From assembly GCF_049532895.1 (NCBI RefSeq), contig NZ_CP064031.1, positions 3,968,001 through 4,032,000 on the forward strand: a stretch of 64,000 bases of DNA. Reading direction: 5' to 3'. Shown piece after piece: positions 28,639-37,527 of this stretch (position 1 is its first letter; each line of letters starts with the position of its first letter). Position numbers and translations under genes: made by a program. The notes beneath the pieces are model-generated. The model saw nothing but the letters and a program-made list of their open reading frames with translations. It did not search any database and was not told where the DNA came from. The DNA comes from Dyella_B acidisoli (GTDB lineage: Bacteria; Pseudomonadota; Gammaproteobacteria; Xanthomonadales; Rhodanobacteraceae).

Positions 28639-28651
28639 GTTGTGAGTCCAT

Positions 28652-28676
28652 CCCTCCCCCGCTATCGGGGGAGGGA
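28652..28676 (+). terminator. Hairpin after the protease gene, possible terminator
   Basis: CCCTCCCCC / GGGGGAGGG with a GCTATC loop, 15 bases after the stop. It lacks a T-run, so it may stabilise the message or be a short relative of repeat family B. Confidence 0.45.
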
Positions 28677-28751
28677 TCGGCCTGCTGCCGGTGGCGCAAG
28701 CATGCGGCGCGGATGGCTATGATGGTGGACTGTTCCGCAATGTCATACGCC

Positions 28752-29639
28752 ATGTCCTCCAAACGCCGCTTCATGCAGCTCGATGTGTTTTCCCGCCAGC
28801 CGATGAAGGGCAATCCCCTCGCAGTCGTCATCGATGGCGATGGCTTGGATGAAGCCACTATGCGTGCGTTTGCACGCTGGACGAATCTCTCCGAAACCGC
28901 GTTTCTGCTAACACCCACGACACCGGACGCGGATTATCGCGTGCGCATTTTTACTTCACGTCAAGAATTGCCTTTTGCCGGGCATCCGAGCGTCGGCAGC
29001 GCATACGCTGCGATCGAAGCGGGACTCGTCGACAGCAACAAAACGAAGCTGATCCAGCAATGCACAGCCGGACTGTTACCTGTAGCGATCGAACATACCG
29101 GCGCCGAGCGCATCATTCACGTGCAAGCACCACCCACCAGGCTGCAAGGCGTCAGCGCCGAAGTACGTCACGCTATTGCTGAAGCGATCGGCATCACGCT
29201 GGGTGATGCGCAGGTAGTCTTGGCGGACAATGGTCCGCGTTGGTGGGTGTGCGATCTGCACGAAGCATCGCATGTGCGTGCGCTGAAACCGGATATGCAT
29301 GCCATCGCGCAGCTGCGCGAGCGCCACGATGCGATGGGTGTCAGCGTATTTGGCCGCGAGCTTTGCGGCCCGGCGCAGATGGCCGTACGTGCCTTCTGCC
29401 CAGGGGATGGCCTACCCGAAGATCCAGTCACCGGCAGCGCCAACGCCGCCATCATGGCGTTCCTCGCCGAGCGAAGTGATGCCAGCTATGGCTTGCGCTA
29501 CCGATCCAGCCAGGGACGTGAAGTGGGATGCGATGGCTACGTTGACGTTGCACGCGATGCGGTAAGTGGAGCCATCACTATCGGTGGTCAATGTGTCTCG
29601 GTAATCATCGGCGCGTTTGACCTAGCCGAAGTCCGGTAA
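28752..29639 (+). CDS. PhzF-family isomerase/epimerase
   Basis: A 295-residue protein of the PhzF (diaminopimelate epimerase-fold) family with its usual signatures: GNPLAVV (about 20), NLSETAFLL with the conserved Glu (about 45), PFAGHPSVGSA (about 73) and DPVTGSANAA (about 222). Phenazine PhzF isomerises DHHA, but most single-copy relatives like this one have unknown substrates; no phenazine genes are nearby. Start choice is weak: ATG 28752 (MSSKRRFMQLDVF) fits the family best, though no clear ribosome site precedes it. An inverted REP pair follows. Confidence 0.85.
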   Translation: MSSKRRFMQLDVFSRQPMKGNPLAVVIDGDGLDEATMRAFARWTNLSETAFLLTPTTPDADYRVRIFTSRQELPFAGHPSVGSAYAAIEAGLVDSNKTKLIQQCTAGLLPVAIEHTGAERIIHVQAPPTRLQGVSAEVRHAIAEAIGITLGDAQVVLADNGPRWWVCDLHEASHVRALKPDMHAIAQLRERHDAMGVSVFGRELCGPAQMAVRAFCPGDGLPEDPVTGSANAAIMAFLAERSDASYGLRYRSSQGREVGCDGYVDVARDAVSGAITIGGQCVSVIIGAFDLAEVR

Positions 29640-29659
29640 CCCGTCCTAGAAACTACCCT

Positions 29660-29752
29660 TCATCGTCGTCCCGGCGAAAGCCGGGATCCAGTGCCTTTAT
29701 GAGTAGAAGAGGAAGAGCAAAGTCGCTGGGTCCCGGCCTTCGCCGGGACGAC
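29660..29752. repeat. REPIN/BIME-type inverted pair, family A variant (GTCCCGGCGAAAGCCGGGA)
   Basis: Hairpins CGTCGTCCCGGCGAAAGCC and the inverse TTCGCCGGGACGACG face each other across about 45 bases. They share the layout of 4645 and 34066 but have GTCCCGGC in place of ATTCCCGC. Confidence 0.85.
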
Positions 29753-29820
29753 GAGCACTCACGCTTGCCGGATCGCCCCACCATTGCCATGCTCTGCCTT
29801 TCCACTCCAGGGGCATTCCC

Positions 29821-31143
29821 ATGACGTCACCGGTTACCGGCTATCAGCGCAGCCTTCGTCTGCGGGACGCGGCGTTGGTGGTGGTTGGCGGCATTATCGG
29901 TGGCGGCATTTTCCTGAACCCCGGCATCGCGGCGCAGCGCACGGAATCAGGGCTGGCGCTGTTGCTGATGTGGGTGGGTGCCGGTGTGCTGACCTTGATC
30001 GGCGCACTGTGCTACGCCGAGTTGGGTGCGCGCCGTCCGCATGCCGGCGGCAGTTACGTGTATCTGCGCGAAGCGTTCGGGCCGCTTGCCGGCTTTCTGT
30101 TCGGCTGGACCATGCTGCTGGTGATCTATTCCGGATCCAGCGCGGCGGTCGCGACGATCTTCGCCCGCTACGGTGCTTCAGTGTTTGGCCTTCCGGCGGG
30201 CATGGCGACACCGCTGGCGATCGGCGCGCTGGCGATGGTGGCGGTGATCAATCTGTTCGGACTGAAGTTCGGCGTGCAAATGCAGAACTTGTTTACGGTA
30301 CTGAAGCTGCTAGCCGTTGCTGTGCTCGTGGTTTGTGGATTGTTCCTGGCCGGCGTCGGCAGCGGTACGCCTTGGCTGGCGGCGGACCCTGCACGCGCGG
30401 ATGTCGGCTTTATGAGCGCATCGCTGCCGGTGCTGTTCGCTTACTCCGGTTTCACCTATCTCAACAACCTTGCCGGTGAAGTGAAGGAGCCGCAGCGCAC
30501 CCTGCCCCGCGCGCTCTTCCTGGGCATGCTGGGCGTGATTGTTGCGTATGCCCTGGTCAACGTGGCGTATCTGGCCGTGCTTGGCCATGACGGCCTGGCA
30601 CATAGCAACACACCGGCGGCAGAGGTGATGAACAAAGTGTTCGGCCCGGCCGGTGCCAAGGTGATCGCCATCGGCATCGCCATCTCCACCTTCGGCTTCT
30701 GCAACATCACGTTGGTGGCGGGCGCGCGCGTGTTGCAGGTGATGGGATCGGATGGCCTGTTCTTCGCCAGCGTGGGGCGCCTGCATCCGCGTCATCACAC
30801 GCCGAATCTGGCGCTGATCCTGCTGGTGGGTTGGTCGATCGTGCTCGTGCTGTCGGGCAGCTATGGGCAGTTGCTCGATTACGCCACGTTCGGCGACTGG
30901 CTGGCCTGTGCAGTCGGCGTGGCCACGCTGTTCTGGTACCGCCAACGGCAGAAGGGCGACGTGGCATTCCGTGTGCCGGGTTATCCGCTGTTGCCGCTGA
31001 TCTTCATCGTGACGATCGGGCTGGTGGTGGTGCAAAGCCTGCGTACAAGCTTGGTGAATACAGGTATTGGCGTGGCGATCATGGTGGCTGGCATCCCGGT
31101 GTATTTCATCTGGAAGCATTTGTTCAGGCCGGTTCGCACCTAA
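29821..31143 (+). CDS. APC-superfamily amino acid permease
   Basis: A 440-residue permease with about 12 membrane helices. The first helix carries GGIIGGGIFLNPG, the broken-helix substrate motif of the APC superfamily; helix 6 has FAYSGFTYLNNLAGEVKEPQRTLPRAL (read in pieces), the equally typical conserved loop. Substrate is an amino acid or polyamine that cannot be specified. It is followed 52 bases later by iorA-like with its own AAGGAG; linkage is possible. Confidence 0.9.
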   Translation: MTSPVTGYQRSLRLRDAALVVVGGIIGGGIFLNPGIAAQRTESGLALLLMWVGAGVLTLIGALCYAELGARRPHAGGSYVYLREAFGPLAGFLFGWTMLLVIYSGSSAAVATIFARYGASVFGLPAGMATPLAIGALAMVAVINLFGLKFGVQMQNLFTVLKLLAVAVLVVCGLFLAGVGSGTPWLAADPARADVGFMSASLPVLFAYSGFTYLNNLAGEVKEPQRTLPRALFLGMLGVIVAYALVNVAYLAVLGHDGLAHSNTPAAEVMNKVFGPAGAKVIAIGIAISTFGFCNITLVAGARVLQVMGSDGLFFASVGRLHPRHHTPNLALILLVGWSIVLVLSGSYGQLLDYATFGDWLACAVGVATLFWYRQRQKGDVAFRVPGYPLLPLIFIVTIGLVVVQSLRTSLVNTGIGVAIMVAGIPVYFIWKHLFRPVRT

Positions 31144-31195
31144 ATTCCGATGGCAATGCCAAAATGGGCGAATAGCTTTAAGGAGACACCCCCAG

Positions 31196-31735
31196 ATGGC
31201 GCAAGACCACGCCGCGCTGCCCAGTAAGGCTGCGGACATCACGCCCACCCCGGTCCGCCCCGGCATCGACCTGCAGATCAACGGCGAGGCGTTTCACCAT
31301 ACCGGCGATCCGGAGATGCCCCTGCTGTGGTACCTGCGCGACGTGCTGCGGCTCAACGGCACCAAGTACGGCGGCGAGCACGGCGAAGGCGGCGCGGATC
31401 TGGTGTTGGTGAACGGCAAAGCCACGTCCGCCATCAGCGTGACGATGAGCAAGCTGGCCGACAAGAAAATCACCACGGTGGAAGGTCTCACCGACAGGAA
31501 AGGTGCAGGGCTGCATCCGCTCCAGCAAGCCTTCATCGACGAGGACGCCATCGGTTGCGGTTACTGCACGCCGGGCTGGCTGATCGCGTCGATGGATCTG
31601 TTGAACCGCGTCAAGGATCCCTCCGACAACGATATCGATACCCTGCCCAATCTCTGCCGCTGCGGTTGCCAGACGCGCGTGCGCAAGGCGGTCAAGCGCG
31701 CCGCTGCAGCGATGAAGCAAGGAGCAAAGGCATGA
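31196..31735 (+). CDS. IorA-like iron-sulfur subunit of an XDH-family oxidoreductase, ferredoxin-domain cysteines missing
   Basis: A 179-residue protein with the two-part fold of isoquinoline 1-oxidoreductase alpha subunits. The C-terminal [2Fe-2S] domain keeps its four cysteines (C121, C124, C154, C156: CGYCTPG and LCRCG). The N-terminal plant-ferredoxin domain aligns with the family (LLWYLRDVLRLNGTKYG) but reads KYGGEHGEGGADLV at 57-70 where CGxxxCGxC is expected, and SAI at 78-80 replaces the usual SC. All four cluster-I ligands therefore appear to be absent. Q after CTPG is W, and TY after CRCG is CQ. AAGGAG precedes the ATG. It overlaps the large subunit gene by four bases (ATGA). Confidence 0.85.
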   Translation: MAQDHAALPSKAADITPTPVRPGIDLQINGEAFHHTGDPEMPLLWYLRDVLRLNGTKYGGEHGEGGADLVLVNGKATSAISVTMSKLADKKITTVEGLTDRKGAGLHPLQQAFIDEDAIGCGYCTPGWLIASMDLLNRVKDPSDNDIDTLPNLCRCGCQTRVRKAVKRAAAAMKQGAKA

Positions 31736-33984
31736 GCGGCCAGGTGAAGTTGTCGCGCCGCCGCTTTCTGCAAGTGCTTGCTGGTACCGCGGGTGCATTG
31801 ATTGTCGGCATTCGCACTGTCCGCGCAGCCACTGCGCAAACACCCCCGGACATGTTGGGCGATGCGCTCTACGACATGGGTGTCTATGTGCGCGTCGATG
31901 CGGATGGCACGGTGCTGATCGGTACGCGTGATCCGGAAACCGGCACCGGCGTCGCTACATCGCTCGCTCGCATCATTGCCGATGAAATGGACGCCGATTG
32001 GCAGCGCGTACGCGTGCTGCCGCTAGGCCTGGGTGTTGCCGACGACAACGGCAAGCCACGCTGGCTCTACGGCCAGCAAGTGGGCGGCACGGGCAATTCG
32101 ATGCCACGTGCGTGGCGCGATCTGCGCTCTGCCGGTGCGCTGGCGCGCTGGTTGCTGATCCGCGCCGCCGTGCCGCAACTTGGCGTACCGCCCGAACAGT
32201 TGCGCACCGAGCAAGGCGCCGTGATCGCCCCTGACGGCCGCCGCATTGGTTACGGCGAACTTGCGGCCGCCGCCGCGAAGATCGCGCTACCGCCCGGCCC
32301 TATCTCGCTGAAAACGCCAGATCGCTACACGCTGATCGGCAAGCCCGCCGGTGACATCGATGCACGCGCCATCGTCACCGGACAAACGCCCTACACGTTC
32401 GATCAACATTTCGGCGAGATGCTGGTCGCCGTGCTGGCGCACTGCCCGTGGCCGGATGGCCAGCTCACCGGGCTCGACAGCAGCGCCGCGCTTGCCATCA
32501 AGGGCGTGGTGAAAGTGATCGAGCTCAAGCCCGATCCGAAACTGCCGCCGGGCCAAACGGTGATCGCGCCGGCTGTAGCGGTGATCGCCGAAAACACCTG
32601 GGTCGCCTTGCAAGGCCAGCGCGCGCTGAAGCTCACGTGGAAGCCGGGCGCAAGCGGCAGCGAAAGCACCGCTGCGCTGGAACAGCAAGCCTCCGCACTG
32701 CTCGACAGCGATGCCGCCCCCACCACCCGTGTGCGCGATGACGGCGACGTCGACAAAGCAAAACGCAAAGCCGCCCGCCGCGTCGAAGCCACCTACTACC
32801 AGCCCTGGCTGGCACATGCCGCCAGCGAACCAATGAACTGCCTGGTGCGTCTGGACAAGACCAGCGCCACACTCTATGTGCCCACGCAATCACCGCAGCA
32901 GGCGTGGACGGTGGTGCAACGCCTGACGGGCTTCGCTCCGGATCAGATCGATATCCGTGTGCCGCGTATCGGCGGCGGTTACGGTCGCCGCCTCGACCAC
33001 GACTACGTCGCCGAAGCCGTGCTGCTGGCCAAGGAAGTCGACAAGCCGCTGCAACTGTTCTGGCCGCGCGATGAAGACCTCACGCACGACTTCTACCGCT
33101 CCGGCAGCGTGCACAAGTTCAGCGCGATCATCGACGCGAAACGGCATGTGCTTGCGTGGAACCAGCGCGTGGCCAGTGCATCGGCGCTGACCAATCGCGG
33201 CGTGCCGAGCGATCACGTTTGGACATCCGAAGTCAGCGCAAACCAGTTGCCAGCCGGCTTGGTGCCCAATTACCGCAGTGATTGGTTCGGTCTCGCCTCA
33301 TCGCTGCCACGCGGTCCGCATCGTGGCATGCCGGATGTAACGAACGCTTTTGCAGTCGGCAGCTTCATCGACGAGATCGCGCATTCGCTCAAGGAAGATC
33401 CACTGGTCACGCAGTTGCGCCTGATCGGTGAGCCGCGATTGGTGCCGCTGCAAGGCGGTGGCGCGATCGACACCGCGCGCTTGATCAACGTCTTGAAGCT
33501 CGTCGCCGATCGCATCAACTGGAAGGACTGGCTGCATTCGGTGAATGGCCTTGGCATCGCCTGCTGGCACACCGGCGGCGCGTACGTCGCGCATGCGATC
33601 GAAGTGTCGATGCAAGGCGAGAAGCTCACCATCGAGCGCGTCGTGTGTGCGGTCGACGTGGGCCGTGTCATCAATCCGATGGGCCTGGAAGGTCAGGTTG
33701 CTGGCGCTACGCTGGATGCGCTCTCTACCGCGCTGAATCTCGCCATCACGGTGAAAGACGGCAAAGTGCAGCAAAGCACTTGGAAGGATTATCAACTTGC
33801 CAGCATGGCGCAGCTGCCGCGCACAGTCGAAGTGATCACCGTGCCGGGTGAAGGTGATCCGGCCGGTGCGAGCTTCCTTGCCATGCCGACTGTGGCACCC
33901 GCGCTCGCCAATGCGGTGTTCCGCGTGAGCGCAGTGCGCGTGCGTCGGTTGCCGTTGATGAAGGAATTGCTGCGGTTGTTGTGA
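31732..33984 (+). CDS. IorB-like molybdopterin-binding subunit, Tat-exported, catalytic Glu replaced
   Basis: A 750-residue large subunit of the xanthine dehydrogenase/IorB family. Residues 7-16 (LSRRRFLQVL) form a Tat signal, so the complex acts in the periplasm after folding around its Mo cofactor. Cofactor-contact regions are recognisable: IGGGYGRRLDHDYVAEA (about 415) and LPRGPHRGMPDVTNAFAVGSFIDE (in pieces, about 525). Near the C-terminus, where relatives have GG(I/V)GE with the active-site glutamate, this protein reads GASF at 712-715, then PTVAPALANAVF. The alignment is colinear, so the Glu is probably a Phe. It is encoded with iorA-like; substrate unknown. Confidence 0.85.
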   Translation: MSGQVKLSRRRFLQVLAGTAGALIVGIRTVRAATAQTPPDMLGDALYDMGVYVRVDADGTVLIGTRDPETGTGVATSLARIIADEMDADWQRVRVLPLGLGVADDNGKPRWLYGQQVGGTGNSMPRAWRDLRSAGALARWLLIRAAVPQLGVPPEQLRTEQGAVIAPDGRRIGYGELAAAAAKIALPPGPISLKTPDRYTLIGKPAGDIDARAIVTGQTPYTFDQHFGEMLVAVLAHCPWPDGQLTGLDSSAALAIKGVVKVIELKPDPKLPPGQTVIAPAVAVIAENTWVALQGQRALKLTWKPGASGSESTAALEQQASALLDSDAAPTTRVRDDGDVDKAKRKAARRVEATYYQPWLAHAASEPMNCLVRLDKTSATLYVPTQSPQQAWTVVQRLTGFAPDQIDIRVPRIGGGYGRRLDHDYVAEAVLLAKEVDKPLQLFWPRDEDLTHDFYRSGSVHKFSAIIDAKRHVLAWNQRVASASALTNRGVPSDHVWTSEVSANQLPAGLVPNYRSDWFGLASSLPRGPHRGMPDVTNAFAVGSFIDEIAHSLKEDPLVTQLRLIGEPRLVPLQGGGAIDTARLINVLKLVADRINWKDWLHSVNGLGIACWHTGGAYVAHAIEVSMQGEKLTIERVVCAVDVGRVINPMGLEGQVAGATLDALSTALNLAITVKDGKVQQSTWKDYQLASMAQLPRTVEVITVPGEGDPAGASFLAMPTVAPALANAVFRVSAVRVRRLPLMKELLRLL

Positions 33985-33996
33985 TGTTTGCTTTTG

Positions 33997-34034
33997 CTCC
34001 CTCTCCCCTTCGGGGAGAGGGTTGGGGTGAGGGG
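33997..34034 (+). repeat. Repeat family B, forward copy
   Basis: Hairpin with TTC loop and four G-runs, 13 bases after the IorB-like stop and in sense orientation. Confidence 0.9.
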
Positions 34035-34065
34035 TCAGCCTAGCCAAGAACTTCAACTTCCCACA

Positions 34066-34195
34066 CCGTCATTCCGGCGAAGGCCGGAATCCAGTTTCAA
34101 TATGCAGTGCGAAGCACACAAAACCTTTTTATTTAGTGTGCTTCGCACGTCGTATTTGACTGAATTCCGGCCTTCGCCGGAATGACGGTGTGGGA
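34066..34195. repeat. REPIN/BIME-type inverted pair, family A variant (ATTCCGGCGAAGGCCGGAAT)
   Basis: CGTCATTCCGGCGAAGGCC and its inverse TTCGCCGGAATGACGG bracket about 85 bases that contain a shorter internal repeat (GTGCGAAGCACAC / GTGTGCTTCGCAC). A spacer hairpin is unusual for these pairs. Confidence 0.85.
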
Positions 34196-34250
34196 AGACG
34201 GGGCTTCTCTGCAAGATTGTCAGCTGCTGTCGCGAGTAACGAAAATCTTG

Positions 34251-36236
34251 CTAGTGAAACTGATCGCTAGCAGGCACCCACGAACCCGATGTCGATGTCG
34301 GCACGCCCACCGGTTTGATCGGCTGCAACGGCTTCACCGGTATCGACGTTGCCGGCGGACAATTCGGCGGCATCGGTCCGCCGCTGACGCGTGCTGCTGC
34401 ACATTCGGCACTGTTGTCCAGCACCACCGGGGCGGCTGGCGTCGACGTGCTTGCAGCGGGTGCCGCCTCCGTCTTGGGTATCGATGCATTCTGCGTAGGC
34501 AGATTGAGTCGATCGTAGATCTTCTGCTCCAGCGGTTGCGCCGGCGGATCGGGATTGTGGCAACCAAACAGCGACGACGGCAGCAACGGCATCACCGTGC
34601 ACTCGATGCGCACGCCCTTCGGCAAATTGAACGTGTGCTTGACCGTAGTTTTCTCGACCGCATGACGCAAAGCCGTGTCGACGGAACTCTCGCCTTCCGG
34701 CGTCCAGTATTTGTCGAAACGCGTCGACTTGTATTTCGGCAGATTCGTGTTGTGCGACATGATTTCCGTATCACCGCGTGGCTTGAGCTGGATGTAGGTG
34801 CCATTCGGCGTACCGGGCGTACCGCCGCCCTGCTCACCTGCTGTGTTGTTGCCGGTGCCGATGGATGGCGACGGCTGCGTGCCTTGGCCTGCATTTTCCG
34901 AGGGCGACTGGATCACGCCGTTGGGTTGTCCTGGATTGCCCGTTTCGCTGCCTTGTGGCGTGGCGTTGGGAGCGGTGCTTGCACTCGCATTCCCTTCGTT
35001 TGCAGCGGCGCTCGATGGCGCCGCGCTCGGTGCAGGCGATGATGTCGACGCCGTTTCTTTCTCATTGCTGGGAGACGTCGAGGGCTTCGCTTCGGTTTGT
35101 GGTGTCGTGGGTGTTGGCGAAGGTGCCGCGCTCAATTGCGGACGCAGCGATACCTCCGGTACCGCCAACTTGGGCGCTTCGATGTTCAGTGCCGGCGCCG
35201 AAGGTGACACGTTTGGCGCTGGCGCAGCCACCGGCGTAACTGGCACCGACGCGAGCTGCGGGGGCTCCTGTGGACGCGCGACAGGTGCAAGCAGTTGTGG
35301 CGACGTGCGCTGCACATTCGGTGTCGCCAACTGCGTGGCGGATGGTTGCAAGTTAACCGTGGGCGCTACCTGCGCCGGCAAAGGAACCGGCTGCAGCGAC
35401 GGCGAAGGTGGCGCTGCGGTGGCTGGATTCGGCTGGGCCGCGGCGACACTCGGCATGGGTGGTGGAGTCAGCGATGGATTCTCCACTGCGATCTGCGGCG
35501 GAGTGATCGTCTGCGCCGATTGCGTGGGTTGAGTGGGCAACGCAACCGACGGCAATGGCGGCATCGGCTGGGTTCCTTCAGGCTGCGCTTTGCGCACAGG
35601 CTCGGGCTGGAACTGTGGCGGCACCGGCTGCGGCACTTGCACCGCCTGCAACGACAACGGTGCAGGTGGCAGGCCGGTGGGCGTGGGTTGTTCGATCGGC
35701 GGCGCTGACGGTTTCGGCAGTGTGATCGGCGGCAATGGCGCTGTCGGCGCCTGCGCTTTTTCGGCTGCCGGCTGCTTGGTCTGTGCCACTACCGGTTCCT
35801 GTTTGGGTACGGGCGCAGGCGGTTGTGTCACCGCAGCTACCGGCGCGGCGGTCGAGGTTTCGTGGGTGACGTGCGTCACTTGGGAAGTGTTGCCGCGATG
35901 CGTTGGGCCATGCTCCTTGGGCGGCACGCCACGCACGGGCGGCGGCGGTGGTGGCTGGGGTTTGTTCTGGATCAGGCGCACCAGCAGCGCATTGCCTTTG
36001 GGCTCCGGCGGTGGCAGCGGAAGGTCATACGGCGAGCCGAGGATCGCACCTAACAGCACGATCAGGTGCACAAACAGGCTGCCGATAAGCCCCAGCGATT
36101 TCAGCAGGCGATCGCGCGGCCGGTCGCGCGTACGCCGCCGATAAACCAACGCCCATGTCGCCGCGTCCCGCGGGGACTTGATCATGACAACCTGTGGTGA
36201 CGGGCTGGGTTTATCGGGAGGAGACGTTGGCGACAT
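34251..36236 (-). CDS. Proline-rich single-helix envelope protein ("transmembrane repetitive protein"), larger paralogue
   Basis: A 661-residue protein: basic cytoplasmic start (about 1-50), one helix (about 51-68, LIGSLFVHLIVLLGAILG), then about 400 residues very rich in Pro, Ala, Gln and Thr, and a C-terminal domain (about 490-570) with GDTEIMSHNTN, FDKYWTPEGESSVDTALR, LPKGVRIEC and FGCHNPDPP. This layout resembles TonB but lacks a TonB C-terminal domain. Its C-terminal domain matches the next gene's (GDxxIMxH, FxxY, ES-V--LR, LP-G---C, C--P-PP). I do not know its function; a periplasm-spanning structural role is a guess. The first ATG was used; another lies 18 codons on (MIKSPRD). Confidence 0.7.
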   Translation of the reverse strand: MSPTSPPDKPSPSPQVVMIKSPRDAATWALVYRRRTRDRPRDRLLKSLGLIGSLFVHLIVLLGAILGSPYDLPLPPPEPKGNALLVRLIQNKPQPPPPPPVRGVPPKEHGPTHRGNTSQVTHVTHETSTAAPVAAVTQPPAPVPKQEPVVAQTKQPAAEKAQAPTAPLPPITLPKPSAPPIEQPTPTGLPPAPLSLQAVQVPQPVPPQFQPEPVRKAQPEGTQPMPPLPSVALPTQPTQSAQTITPPQIAVENPSLTPPPMPSVAAAQPNPATAAPPSPSLQPVPLPAQVAPTVNLQPSATQLATPNVQRTSPQLLAPVARPQEPPQLASVPVTPVAAPAPNVSPSAPALNIEAPKLAVPEVSLRPQLSAAPSPTPTTPQTEAKPSTSPSNEKETASTSSPAPSAAPSSAAANEGNASASTAPNATPQGSETGNPGQPNGVIQSPSENAGQGTQPSPSIGTGNNTAGEQGGGTPGTPNGTYIQLKPRGDTEIMSHNTNLPKYKSTRFDKYWTPEGESSVDTALRHAVEKTTVKHTFNLPKGVRIECTVMPLLPSSLFGCHNPDPPAQPLEQKIYDRLNLPTQNASIPKTEAAPAASTSTPAAPVVLDNSAECAAARVSGGPMPPNCPPATSIPVKPLQPIKPVGVPTSTSGSWVPASDQFH

Positions 36237-36290
36237 GGGCGCCAGTGTAATGGGCGGCGGGAATTTCTTGATGCGCGAGCGCTTCGCGAA

Positions 36291-37139
36291 TCAGGGGCCA
36301 GGGCGTTTCTTCTCCGCATCCACCGCACGCGCCGGCGTATCGACCGGACAACCTTGAGCCAGCGGTTTGCCTGCTCTGTAATCCGCGATGCACGTAGCGA
36401 GGTCCGGCTTTGGCAAAGCGTTGCCTTTCACCAGTGATGCGGGCGCCATGTTCAAGCGTTCATCGCCATCCGTAGGAGGCGGTGGGTCCGGCGGAATGCC
36501 GCAATTCGGCGTCGGTATGCCAAGCACCTTCTGGCACTTAAGGTGAATGCCACCCGGCAGATCCACACTCTTCGAATTGCTTTCGCTGCCATTCAACTTG
36601 CGCAGCACGCCAGCCACGAAGGATTCGTGTGGTGGCGGAAAATATTGCTTGAATTGGTTCGGCGCGGATTGATATTGGGCGCCCGCGCGATGCTGCATGA
36701 TCTGCGCATCCCCTTGCGGCCCATGCTGCACGTAGTCGGCAGAAGGCGCACTCGATGCGCTCGCGGGTAACACGATTTGTCCCGTGCGATCGAACAGCGC
36801 AGGGTGCGGTACCGAAGTGGCCGGCGCAGGCGGCGGCGTAGACGATGCGGGCATGCGCAACGTCATGGCGTTCTTCGACACGGGCTCACGTGCCAGAGGC
36901 GGTGGCGGTAGCGCGAACGGCGGCGGCGCCTTCGATGGCGCCGAGCTGCGCGTGATAAAGCGCACCTGGATTCCTTGATCAAACTGGACCCGCACCACCT
37001 GCGGTGGCATCGGCGTGGCCTTCATCTCGTACCACACCACTGCCACGAACAAGACGTGCAAAACCAGCGCAATCGCCAGCGCCGCCCACAGGCGGCGGTG
37101 ATCGCGGGGTGGCTTGCGCCAGCGCAGTTCGTGCAGCAT
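36291..37139 (-). CDS. Proline-rich single-helix envelope protein, smaller paralogue
   Basis: A 282-residue relative of the downstream gene: basic start, helix at about 20-38 (WAALAIALVLHVLFVAVVW), a short Pro-rich linker, and the same C-terminal domain (GDAQIMQHRAG, FKQYFPPPHESFVAGVLRK, LPGGIHLKC, NCGIPPDPPPP). It lies 54 bases upstream of the larger paralogue on the same strand, suggesting an operon made by duplication. Two cysteines in the domain are in matching positions, so a disulfide in the periplasm is likely. Function unknown. Confidence 0.7.
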   Translation of the reverse strand: MLHELRWRKPPRDHRRLWAALAIALVLHVLFVAVVWYEMKATPMPPQVVRVQFDQGIQVRFITRSSAPSKAPPPFALPPPPLAREPVSKNAMTLRMPASSTPPPAPATSVPHPALFDRTGQIVLPASASSAPSADYVQHGPQGDAQIMQHRAGAQYQSAPNQFKQYFPPPHESFVAGVLRKLNGSESNSKSVDLPGGIHLKCQKVLGIPTPNCGIPPDPPPPTDGDERLNMAPASLVKGNALPKPDLATCIADYRAGKPLAQGCPVDTPARAVDAEKKRPGP

Positions 37140-37527
37140 GGCGCGGGTGGAGCCATCGAGCGGGGCCAGTCCGCGATGCGATTCCGGGAACCAGCGATGG
37201 TGCTCGACCTGATCGGGGCGTTCGATAAGTGGCCTCGGCGGGACGGTATGCGTGTGGGGTCAAACAAAGACCGTGGCTTTTCCGCGCGGTTCCAACACTG
37301 ATCACACGAGATTAACGGTTGTCGAGGATGCTCTGATCCCGTCTGTCTTCGCACTGCAACTTGACCATCCCGGCCAATGAGAGAAGGCTAGCCCAACAGC
37401 AGCAGAAGCCAGCAGGCTCCGCCGCTACCCCGCCATGACCGCCCTGCGTCCTGTACGCAAAGGACGACCATGACGGCCCGCCACTATCTGGCCGCTACAT
37501 GCGGCTTTTGCAGAGGAGGGTCGCATC
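37140..37527. other. Divergent intergenic region, proline-rich gene / EF-G-like gene
   Basis: About 390 bases with no gene, repeat or RNA that I can support. GAGGAGG at about 37513-37519 is the ribosome site of the EF-G-like gene, eight bases before its GTG. Confidence 0.55.

Noticed and set aside
28752..29639. Phenazine biosynthesis locus
   Set aside because: Only a PhzF-family gene is present; no phzA-E or phzG nearby, and most PhzF homologues are unrelated to phenazines.
34798..36144. Gly/Cys/Thr-rich frames opposite the proline-rich protein
   Set aside because: They result from reading CCG/CCA proline codons backwards as glycine and tryptophan-type codons; not real genes.
37140..37527. 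Possible structured RNA or riboswitch before the EF-G-like gene
   Set aside because: No conserved riboswitch pattern or strong stem-loop series could be found by eye.
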